From Lewinellaceae bacterium (lineage in GTDB: Bacteria; Bacteroidota; Bacteroidia; Chitinophagales; Saprospiraceae), in contig JACJYN010000010.1 in assembly GCA_020636095.1 (NCBI GenBank), positions 62,001-126,000 on the forward strand: DNA of 64,000 nt, read 5' to 3'. This document shows positions 18,343-25,447 of the stretch, one piece after another (position 1 is the first letter of the stretch; every line of letters begins with the position of its first letter). Under the pieces are notes generated by a model. That model had not been told where the DNA came from and did no database searches. It saw only the letters and a program-made list of their open reading frames with translations. Position numbers and translations under genes: made by a program.

Positions 18343-19059
18343 ATGAGCCAGACCCTTTCTATTGTCATTCCCGCCTACAACGAAGCGCCAACCATCCACT
18401 TCATTCTGGACAAGGTCAAGGCGGTAGAACTGGCCAATGGCCTAAAAAAGGAAGTGATCATCGTCAATGACTGTTCGAAGGACGACACCAAAGGGGCCAT
18501 TCAGCGCTATATGGCCGACAATCCTGGCCTGCCTATTCAATACTACGAGCACGAGGTGAATCAAGGCAAAGGCGCCGCCCTGCACACCGGCATCCGGGAG
18601 GCCAAAGGGGACTTCATCATCATCCAGGACGCCGACCTGGAATACGACCCTCAGGAGTACAACCTACTGCTTCGCCCAATCCTCGACGGGGTGGCTGATG
18701 TAGTCTACGGCTCCCGCTTCATGGGTGGAAAGCCGCACCGCATCCTCTTCTTCTGGCACTCTATCGGCAATCAATTCCTTACCTTCCTTTCCAACGCCTT
18801 CACCAACCTCAACCTGACGGATATGGAGACTTGCTACAAGCTATTCCGTGCCGAGTCCCTCAAAAACCTGGACCTGCGGGAAAACCGCTTCGGCTTCGAG
18901 CCGGAGGTTACGTCCAAGGTGGCGCGCATTCCGGGCATCCGCATTTACGAGGTGGGCATCTCCTACTACGGGCGGACTTATGCAGAGGGTAAGAAGATTA
19001 ACTGGAAGGATGGGTTTCGGGCGATTTATTGTATTTTGAAGTATAATTTGTTTGGGTAG
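18343..19059 (+). CDS. GT2 family glycosyltransferase, DPM1-like (polyprenyl-phosphate sugar synthase)
   Basis: The start at 18343 (MSQTLSIVIPAYNEAPTI) gives a 238-residue single-domain GT-A enzyme. Motifs: SIVIPAYNE at the nucleotide-binding N-terminus, IVNDCSKDDT, NQGKGAALHTGI, the metal-binding QDADLEYDP (DAD, near 90), YGSRFMGG and GFEPEVTSKV. This is the dolichyl/polyprenyl-phosphate mannose or glucose synthase family, which loads lipid carriers for GT-C enzymes such as the two genes just upstream. It lacks C-terminal membrane helices. Confidence 0.87.
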   Translation: MSQTLSIVIPAYNEAPTIHFILDKVKAVELANGLKKEVIIVNDCSKDDTKGAIQRYMADNPGLPIQYYEHEVNQGKGAALHTGIREAKGDFIIIQDADLEYDPQEYNLLLRPILDGVADVVYGSRFMGGKPHRILFFWHSIGNQFLTFLSNAFTNLNLTDMETCYKLFRAESLKNLDLRENRFGFEPEVTSKVARIPGIRIYEVGISYYGRTYAEGKKINWKDGFRAIYCILKYNLFG

Positions 19060-19061
19060 AA

Positions 19062-19215
19062 TGGGGTGCGCGGGGGCGCGGGGGCAGAGAAAAAAGAGGC
19101 ACGCGGGGGCGCGGAGGGAGGAGGAGGAGGAGAAGAGAGGGGGCACGCGGGGGCGCGGGGGCGCAGAGAAGAGCAGAGAAGAGAGGGGGCACGCGGGGGC
19201 GCAGAGAGGGGGGAA
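19062..19215. repeat. G-rich degenerate tandem repeat
   Basis: Repeats built on GCACGCGGGGGCGCG and GAGGAGGAG units, purine-rich on the plus strand, directly after the GT2 gene. A pyrimidine-rich counterpart occurs at 19965-20240, so the two tracts are oppositely oriented around the GxxExxY gene. Runs of five G could form quadruplexes. After it, 19276-19318 holds one copy of the dispersed CAGGAACTTGCGAACGGCGA motif. Confidence 0.7.
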
Positions 19216-19332
19216 TCCACGCTACTACTGGGGGATAGTTCAAATTTCTGTGTCTTCTGAAATGTAAAAAACGCCACTTGATTTTCAGGAACTTGCGAAC
19301 GGCGAATTGCGGCCAGTCCCCTACGACTGAAC

Positions 19333-19758
19333 TTACAGGCCATTGGCCACTCTCCTGATGCCATTTTTCATCAGTTCTTCGTTGAAATTCAGCAGAAGGC
19401 CCAACTTTTTCTTAGTTAGCCGGAGGTAAGTCAGCAGAATCTTGTAATAAGTGGGGATTACGTATTCGACCGATTTCAGTTCCACTATTACTTTTTTTTC
19501 CACAATCAGGTCCGCCCTGAAGGTCTTTTTCAGTACCCTGCCCTTATAAACGGCGGGGACTGGCTGTTGCCGCCTGACATGAAGCCCTCTAAGTATCGCT
19601 AATTCGTACCACAAAGCTTCTTCATAAACGGATTCCAGAAGCCCGGGCCCTAATTCCCGGTGTACCTCAATAGCAGCATCGATCACAATTCCTGAAATTT
19701 CATTCTCATGCATAGCCTGAATTTTTAATAAATGAATACTACTCTTGCGGCTTTGCAT
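19333..19758 (-). CDS. GxxExxY protein (PDDEXK_3 family)
   Basis: A 141-residue protein containing the hallmark HRELGPGLLESVYEEAL, i.e. the GxxExxY motif, then RADLIVEKKVIVELKSVE, the D...ExK core of a PD-(D/E)xK nuclease-like fold. These proteins are common in Bacteroidota as repeated accessory genes of unknown role; a nuclease function is predicted only from the fold. The true start may be the internal ATG at 19713 (MHENEIS), matching the usual family start. It is bracketed by the purine-rich and pyrimidine-rich repeat tracts. Confidence 0.85.
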   Translation of the reverse strand: MQSRKSSIHLLKIQAMHENEISGIVIDAAIEVHRELGPGLLESVYEEALWYELAILRGLHVRRQQPVPAVYKGRVLKKTFRADLIVEKKVIVELKSVEYVIPTYYKILLTYLRLTKKKLGLLLNFNEELMKNGIRRVANGL

Positions 19759-19964
19759 TCGTTTCTTACTCTATGTGCTACCTATTTTGGTTGATTAATT
19801 GACTTCCAAAATATGAAAATTCCACCACTAAACCCGGAAGTGTTCGGAATTCGGTGTTCGCAATTCGCAAATCACTGGAAATCATGAGGCGTTTTTTAAA
19901 AGACACAGAAAATTGAACTATCTCCTAAATCCCAAAAAAATTCAACCCTCCATCCACCATCTTC

Positions 19965-20240
19965 TCCTCCTCTGCGTGCCTCCTCTTCCCTACCCTCCAC
20001 GTGCCTATCCCTCCGCGCCTCCGCGCCTCTGCGTGCCTCCTCTTCCCTACCCTCCACGTGCCTACCCCTCCGCGCCTCCGCGCCTCCGCGTGCCTTCTCC
20101 TCCGTTATCCCTCCGCGCCTCCGCGCCTCTGCGTGCCTCCTCTTCCCTCTCCCTCCGCCTGCCTACCCCCCCGCGCCTCCGCGCCTCTGCGTGCCTTCTC
20201 CTCCGCGTGCCTCCTCCTCCAAGTACCTTCCCGCTTCCGC
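19965..20240. repeat. C-rich degenerate tandem repeat
   Basis: Repeats of CTCCGCGCCTCCGCGCCT with TGCGTGCCTCCTCTTCCCTACC variants; about four longer units of roughly 60 bases can be traced. It reaches the 3' end of the minus-strand membrane glycosyltransferase. The preceding stretch, 19759-19964, contains a GAATTCGGTGTTCGC copy of the 48-bp repeat family near 19850 and otherwise nothing. Confidence 0.7.
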
Positions 20241-20246
20241 CGTGCC

Positions 20247-21920
20247 TCACCCCCCCCCAACCCTAAACACCACCACCACCTTCGTCCCCTCCACCCGAAC
20301 AGCATAGACCTCCTCCCCGGCGAATAACCCCCTATGCTCCCGGTACTGCCGAAAGCCCTCCGCCCAGTGACGGAAATCGGATATGAAGTAGTCCGCCTCC
20401 CCTACCCGGCTTTTATCCAGCACTTCGAACCGAACCCTGATGTCGGGTTGAAGGAACCGCCAGTTGAGCTCCCCAGGAAAAGTATTGCAGGCCACCTTAA
20501 TTTTTTTCCGGTTGTCGATCCTCGCCAGGGCTTCGAAAGCTTGTTTGTAGGAAAGCCCCCAGTAGTCCAGGTCGTATTGTTGTAACTGATCGCCCGGCGC
20601 CAGCTCATTGAAATACACATTCTGATGGGGGTGATAGCGCACCATGAACCAGGCTGTATTCACCATGCCCAGCGCAGTGATGCCGATCAGAGCGTAACGC
20701 CAGCCGGCGTGTTTGTCTGCTACCAATGCCCAAAGGCGATACACCCCATACACCGCCAGATACACCAGGCATGGATAGATAAAAAACAGGTGTCTCCAGC
20801 CGTCATACACGATGCTATGCTTGACGATGATGGCCGCCAAAGGCGCCAACAAGAGGCCCAGCATGCCCCAGTCCTTGCGCTGTTCGTCATTATCCCACAA
20901 GCGGAGATGGTGCAGTAAGTTGTTGCCCGCCGGAGGGAACAGCAACACCAGGCCGCAGGCCGTCCACAAAAGATATACTACCGGAATGCTGATCCCCATC
21001 CAAAAAGGAATGTAATACCAGGGGATGGCCTCCCCCGGCAGCAGTTGTCCGCGGAAAATCACTTTGCCGCCCCAGGCATACTGCGACATGGTGTCAAATG
21101 TGTCCAGAAAATGCTGCCAGGGGTGCTCCCACAGGTAGGGCCAGAAAAGAACGGTAAAGAAGGCGGTGGCGGGCAGGTATATGAACAAGCCCAGCGCATA
21201 TTTTTTATACCAGTGCAGTTCCCCCCGTTTATTGAACAGCAAATCTACGCCGATCAGAAAGAGCGTCACCGCCGGGAGTATGACGCCCGTCACCCGCATA
21301 GAGATGAGCATGCCGCCGGCCAGGCCGTGAAAAAGCGCGGAACGGGCATTGGGGCTCAGCCAAAAACGGAACAGGCTGTAGCTTCCCAGAATGTATAAGG
21401 AAAGAAAAGGTAAATCCTTGGGGTTGTAAAACGAATGGGCGAAAATGCGCGGGCTCAGCACCAGCATGGCTACGCCCAGCAAAGCCCAGCCCCAATGCCT
21501 GAACCGCTCTTTCAACAGCCGGTAGAAAAGGAGCGTGGACGACCAGAAGATCAGAAACACCAGCAGGTGCCGCATGCGAAACTGCGCCCGAAAGCTCTCC
21601 AGCCCCAGTGCTTTTTCCAGCCACACCGCCGGTAGGCTGAACCACACGCCGTAGAAGCGGTGCTCGTAGGTGGGCAGGTCTTGCCAGGTATAAACTTCTT
21701 CTGTATAATTTACCCACTCATCTACATATTTGGCGGAAACCAGGCCGTGCGTACGCTGCAGCTCTTCATCCCAGGACATACCATAGTCGCCATAGATTAA
21801 TAGCCCCAATACCAGATAGAGGGAAAAGAAAAGAAGGGGCGCTGATTTTTCAAAAGATTTCAAGGTTCCCAATTTATGGATAGCACTGACTGATACACTG
21901 ACACACACATGACATACCAC
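20247..21920 (-). CDS. Polytopic membrane glycosyltransferase-like protein (GT39-like)
   Basis: A 557-residue protein with about ten membrane helices. The first loop has YGMSWDEELQRTHG, an acidic D-E-E pair expected in GT-C catalytic loops, and later FYNPKDLPFL and a soluble C-terminal domain. It is similar in kind to the genes at 15567 and 16979 but on the opposite strand and not in their operon. The start is uncertain: the first ATG yields MVCHVCVSVSVSAIHKL, derived partly from a GTGTATCAGT-like repeat; an internal TTG before TLKSFEKSA is possible. The acceptor is unknown. Confidence 0.72.
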   Translation of the reverse strand: MVCHVCVSVSVSAIHKLGTLKSFEKSAPLLFFSLYLVLGLLIYGDYGMSWDEELQRTHGLVSAKYVDEWVNYTEEVYTWQDLPTYEHRFYGVWFSLPAVWLEKALGLESFRAQFRMRHLLVFLIFWSSTLLFYRLLKERFRHWGWALLGVAMLVLSPRIFAHSFYNPKDLPFLSLYILGSYSLFRFWLSPNARSALFHGLAGGMLISMRVTGVILPAVTLFLIGVDLLFNKRGELHWYKKYALGLFIYLPATAFFTVLFWPYLWEHPWQHFLDTFDTMSQYAWGGKVIFRGQLLPGEAIPWYYIPFWMGISIPVVYLLWTACGLVLLFPPAGNNLLHHLRLWDNDEQRKDWGMLGLLLAPLAAIIVKHSIVYDGWRHLFFIYPCLVYLAVYGVYRLWALVADKHAGWRYALIGITALGMVNTAWFMVRYHPHQNVYFNELAPGDQLQQYDLDYWGLSYKQAFEALARIDNRKKIKVACNTFPGELNWRFLQPDIRVRFEVLDKSRVGEADYFISDFRHWAEGFRQYREHRGLFAGEEVYAVRVEGTKVVVVFRVGGG

Positions 21921-22099
21921 AACTCCCCAAAGTTACCGTTACCGCACTCAAAACACCAAACTTTTACCCGCCCGTATGGATGAGCCGCACCAGATTTTGT
22001 GGAATTTTGCGCCCTGGTGCTTTAGTGGCATGCTCAAACAGGAAGAAGCCTTTAAAGAAAGAGAAGCCGCCACTTTTTATTAATTTTCGGAAAAATAGA

Positions 22100-22492
22100 A
22101 TGATGACAATACGGGTTTTGAACTGCTTGCTCCTTGGGCTCCTGCTCTTCTCCAGCTGTAAAGGGCGAGATAACCGAAAGCAACCCGGCCGCGACGAGGT
22201 CTTTGCCGTCAGAGACTCCATGCGCACCGAGTTGCTGCTGCGCATCGGCCAGGCACAGCAGGAGATCAACCGGCGGGTGGAGGCCATGCGCAACCGCGCC
22301 TACGATGCCGACAAGGCTACCGCCCGGAGACTCAACCAGAAGATTACTACTATCGAGCGCTCGTATGAAAAGCTGGAGCAACAAACGGCCCGCCTCACCT
22401 CGGACAGCCTGATGGGAGACTGGATGCTCCTCGAACAGGAAACCGAAATTCTGATCATCGAGGTGAGCAGGGAATTGGAGACATCGTTTTGA
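22100..22492 (+). CDS. Small lipoprotein, unknown function
   Basis: The ATG at 22100 gives a 130-residue product with a lipoprotein signal peptide (MMTIRVLNCLLLGLLLFSSC, lipobox LFSSC at about 17-21), then a Lys/Arg/Asp-rich linker and helical, probably coiled-coil sequence (residues 40-125). The longer reading from 21980 lacks an export signal and is rejected. It lies 21 bases before the MscS gene, so the two are probably one operon, perhaps an envelope-stress unit. Confidence 0.7.
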   Translation: MMTIRVLNCLLLGLLLFSSCKGRDNRKQPGRDEVFAVRDSMRTELLLRIGQAQQEINRRVEAMRNRAYDADKATARRLNQKITTIERSYEKLEQQTARLTSDSLMGDWMLLEQETEILIIEVSRELETSF

Positions 22493-22513
22493 AAAAGATA
22501 AAAGCTGAACAAT

Positions 22514-23383
22514 ATGGAAAATTTCTGGAATGACTTGCTGGATCAGATGCGTACCTATTATGAATCGGTGGTGGCATTGATGCCCAAACTGGCCCTGGGG
22601 GTCCTGTTAATCCTGGTCTTTTGGTATCTTTCCAGTCTGTTCAAACGCTGGTCGGGTAAGTGGCTTCGGGTCCGGATGGATGACCCGCTGCTGGCGGTTT
22701 TCCTCTCCCGGCTGGTGAAAGCTACGTTCATAACCATTGGCTTGCTGGCCTTTCTTCAGGTGGTGGGCCTGGGCAATGCCGCCGGATCCTTACTCGCGGG
22801 CGCCGGTATTTCCGCCTTTGTGATCGGCTTTGCTTTCAAGGATATTGGGGAAAACTTCTTAGCGGGCATTCTCATGGCCTTCAAGCGCCCCTTCCGGATC
22901 GGAGATGTTATCGAATCGGGAGATATCAAAGGCGAGATCATTGGCCTGAGCCTGCGCGATACACAGGTAAAAACCTTTGATGGCAAAGATGTGTATATCC
23001 CCAATGGCCTGATCCTGAAAAACCCGATCATCAACTACACCATTGATGGTTTTTTAAGGCAGGAGTTTGATGTCGGGCTGGATTATGGCTCGGATATCAG
23101 CCAGGCGATAAAGGTCATTCTGGGCGCCCTGGCAAAAGTACCCGGTATTCTACAAAATGAAAAAGCGCCCAGCGTCCTGGTCAATGAACTGGGCAGCAGC
23201 TCCCTCAACCTCAAAGCCTACTACTGGCTCGACACTTTCGACCATAATGTTTCCGGGCTGGAAGTCAAAAACCAGGCGGTGGAGCATACCCTCTTAGCAT
23301 TGGATGCAGCTGGATTCAACCTGCCCGGTACGATCATAGAGATCAAGAATTACAACGGCCAGGGGTTGAAGGTGAATGGATAA
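22514..23383 (+). CDS. Small-conductance mechanosensitive channel, MscS family
   Basis: A 289-residue MscS protein. Helices at about 25-45 and 62-85, then the pore-lining TM3 with the Gly/Ala pattern GNAAGSLLAGAGISAFVIGF (~88-107), the MscS beta-domain signature KRPFRIGDVIESGDIKGEI (about 122-140) and IPNGLILKNPIINYT, then the alpha/beta C-terminal cage. It would gate ion release on hypo-osmotic shock in the inner membrane. Length fits the classical family. Confidence 0.93.
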   Translation: MENFWNDLLDQMRTYYESVVALMPKLALGVLLILVFWYLSSLFKRWSGKWLRVRMDDPLLAVFLSRLVKATFITIGLLAFLQVVGLGNAAGSLLAGAGISAFVIGFAFKDIGENFLAGILMAFKRPFRIGDVIESGDIKGEIIGLSLRDTQVKTFDGKDVYIPNGLILKNPIINYTIDGFLRQEFDVGLDYGSDISQAIKVILGALAKVPGILQNEKAPSVLVNELGSSSLNLKAYYWLDTFDHNVSGLEVKNQAVEHTLLALDAAGFNLPGTIIEIKNYNGQGLKVNG

Positions 23384-23686
23384 AGGGCATTGGTTGATTG
23401 ATTCATTGGTGTCTTTGAGGCTGTCCGCCTAATGTTGGACACCGCTGTTCGCAGGTCCGGTTTTCGCAGTTCGCAGAGCGGCAGAACTTCGAAAACCGAA
23501 AACCGAACACTCCCTTGCACGGGTTGCAAACACACCTACCGATAACAATCGAACCATCCCCCCATTCGAACATCCACCATCTCGCCCCTGTTTTAGCAAT
23601 TGAAAGAAACAGAGTGACAGGCCCGTTCAAAGTACAGAGCCTGGTGATCAGATTTTATTTTTTCTAAAAAGATACACGGTTACATT
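23384..23686. other. Intergenic with dispersed repeat pieces
   Basis: Contains TCCGCCTAATGTTGGACA (about 23425-23442), repeated with one mismatch at 24015-24032 on the other side of the GNAT gene, and a degenerate copy of the TTCGCAGTTCGCAG / AACCGAACACTCCC repeat family (23445-23515). No gene seen. Confidence 0.5.
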
Positions 23687-23995
23687 ATGGAAATTACGAC
23701 CAAAGCATTGGACATCAGACAAGACACCGCAAACAGCAAATTTCACTTTGATATGAAGGGTGAAGAAGAAGTGTACCTCAAGTACAAGTTGCATACCGAT
23801 TCCAACCCCAATGTTATTGAATTTACCGAGACCTACGTTCCAAAAGTACTCAAAGGCATTGGCATTCCCGATGCGATGGCCCTTCAGGCGGTTCGCTTTG
23901 CCGATAAAGTAGGATATCGCATCAAGACAAGCTGCCCTTTCATGTCAGGGTATATGAACCGCCACCCCGAGTTCAAGCATTTGAGGGTGAAATAG
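23687..23995 (+). CDS. Small GNAT N-acetyltransferase (YjdJ/GNAT_acetyltr_2-like)
   Basis: A 102-residue protein with the minimal GNAT layout: LKYKLHTDSNPNVIEFTETYVP, KVLKGIGIPDAMALQAVRFA (acetyl-CoA-binding region with a partly degenerate R/Q-x-x-G-x-G/A loop), then SCPFMSGYMNRHPEFKHL, the CPF..Y..RHPE signature of the COG2388 family. The substrate is unknown; human and bacterial members are very small acetyltransferases. Confidence 0.85.
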   Translation: MEITTKALDIRQDTANSKFHFDMKGEEEVYLKYKLHTDSNPNVIEFTETYVPKVLKGIGIPDAMALQAVRFADKVGYRIKTSCPFMSGYMNRHPEFKHLRVK

Positions 23996-24019
23996 TAGAA
24001 GGCGAGTAAGGGTATCCGT

Positions 24020-24112
24020 CTAATGTTGGACAGAATGGGCTGGAGTTGTGTACGATGTGCGGACACAGTGAGAGTTCTTGTGTGTACGTTGTACGAAGCT
24101 GTCCAACGCTAG
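24020..24112. repeat. Short inverted-repeat element adjoining a MITE
   Basis: CTAATGTTGGACAG (24020-24033) is inverted with two mismatches at 24099-24112 (CTGTCCAACGCTAG). Its right end shares the CTAG that begins the next element, so two elements abut or are nested. Confidence 0.5.
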
Positions 24113-24273
24113 TGCCTCGGGCATTAAATAAGGGGAGAATAGCGCGAGGTTATTTTCCCGCCAGACAAGGCGCGAGGAAGAAACATAGCGGGGCTACGTG
24201 ACTGAGGAGCAACGCAGTATGGTGGGGAAAGAGCCCGCGATATTCCCCCGCTATTTAGTGCGCGAGGCACTAG
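24109..24273. mobile_element. 165-bp MITE-like element with ~38-bp terminal inverted repeats
   Basis: The left end CTAGTGCCTCGGGCATTAAA... matches the right end ...TTTAGTGCGCGAGGCACTAG as an imperfect inverted repeat over about 38 bases per side. The inside (GCGCGAGGAAGAAACATAGC ...) has no ORF, and no transposase is nearby, so it would be non-autonomous. The remaining gap to 24454 shows only a hairpin (GATGAGAA ... TTCTCATC, about 24391-24420) ahead of the lipoprotein gene. Confidence 0.65.
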
Positions 24274-24454
24274 AATGGTAGCCGCGAGTAACAAATTGAC
24301 GATTATTGATTAAATTGCGTCCCCATCAGCAACGATTAAGAAAAACGTGCCGACCAGCCTATTTGTCAATAATCTGAAATTCCTCCGTAAGATGAGAATA
24401 CTGAGCCGTTTTTCTCATCCTACTTCGGATATGCACAAAACCAATTAAATAAAT

Positions 24455-24895
24455 ATGACTAAGCAAACATTGACATTCGCGTTTTTCATGGTACTGCTTG
24501 CCCTGGTACCGGCCTGCAATAATTCCGGGCAAGAAGCTAAGGACGCCCAGGAAGAAGCCCAGGAAATAATGGATAGCGCACAGAAAGAGGTTCAGAACCT
24601 TTCAGAAGAAGCCAGAGAAACCATCCGACAGCAATCAGAATCTATGGTTCAGGACATTGGCAAAACCCAGCAGGCTATTTCCCAACGCATTCTTGCGCTG
24701 AAAGCGGAAATGGAACAGGCAAGTGGAGAAACAAGGGAAAAGCTGGAGAAGGAAAGAAAAAAACTGGAAGAAATTAGGGACAACTTAAATATGAGGACCC
24801 TGCAACTACAGCAAAACACTCATGAAAATTGGGAGGAACTAAAGGCTAATGTAGAAAACGAGCTGAATGAAGCTAAATCTCGACTGGAAAAATGA
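24455..24895 (+). CDS. Coiled-coil lipoprotein, unknown function
   Basis: A 146-residue protein: signal peptide with lipobox LVPAC (about 17-21), then an almost wholly helical Glu/Gln/Lys-rich chain with heptad-like spacing, suggesting a long coiled coil in the periplasm. The next gene starts 21 bases later, so they are probably co-transcribed. No family recognised. Confidence 0.75.
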   Translation: MTKQTLTFAFFMVLLALVPACNNSGQEAKDAQEEAQEIMDSAQKEVQNLSEEARETIRQQSESMVQDIGKTQQAISQRILALKAEMEQASGETREKLEKERKKLEEIRDNLNMRTLQLQQNTHENWEELKANVENELNEAKSRLEK

Positions 24896-24916
24896 TTTTT
24901 TAACGAAAGAGAGAAT

Positions 24917-25384
24917 ATGAATAAGGAGTCAAGTATATCAATATTAACCAATTTGTTGAAACGCCATGAAGATGCTGCCCAAAAATATCGAGAAGCAGCA
25001 GCGGCTGTGGACAACCCAGGCTTGACAGATTTCCTGTCCAGCCTGGCGAAGTACCGCGAAAGCTTATACCTGAAAAACCGGCAATGGCTGGAAGACATGC
25101 CTCCTTCCCCCGCGCCGGTATCGTTACGGGTGCGTTCCTACCTTCACAAAAACTGGACAAGCTTTCAGGACGCACTGGTCCTCGGAAAGCAAGGCAACAT
25201 ATTAGGCGCCTGTAAAAAAAGCGAGGAAGATATATCGAATTACTACAAGGAAGCACTGGCGCTAAGGGGCATCCCAATAGGACTTCACAACGACCTCCAA
25301 GAGCAGCACCAAAGGGTAATGGATGTCTTGCGGAAAGTAGAACGCATGGAGAAAGTCCCAATGCAACGCAACAACTCCTTCTGA
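24917..25384 (+). CDS. DUF2383/PA2169-like four-helix-bundle protein
   Basis: A 155-residue all-helical protein. ILTNLLKRHEDAAQKYREAA at the N-terminus, a central RSYLHKNWTSFQDALV and DISNYYKEAL later resemble PA2169/DUF2383 ferritin-like bundles, often linked to stress. I do not see a complete metal-binding carboxylate set, so no enzymatic role is claimed. Likely an operon with the upstream lipoprotein. Confidence 0.65.
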   Translation: MNKESSISILTNLLKRHEDAAQKYREAAAAVDNPGLTDFLSSLAKYRESLYLKNRQWLEDMPPSPAPVSLRVRSYLHKNWTSFQDALVLGKQGNILGACKKSEEDISNYYKEALALRGIPIGLHNDLQEQHQRVMDVLRKVERMEKVPMQRNNSF

Positions 25385-25447
25385 TTTCACATTAATTTTG
25401 GCCTTTATACTTATCTTCACCCGGTGGCGCTTACATAAGCCTGGCCT

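Noticed and set aside
19052..19267. Gly/Arg-rich open frames in the G-rich tract
   Set aside because: Low-complexity translation of simple repeats; no start or RBS.
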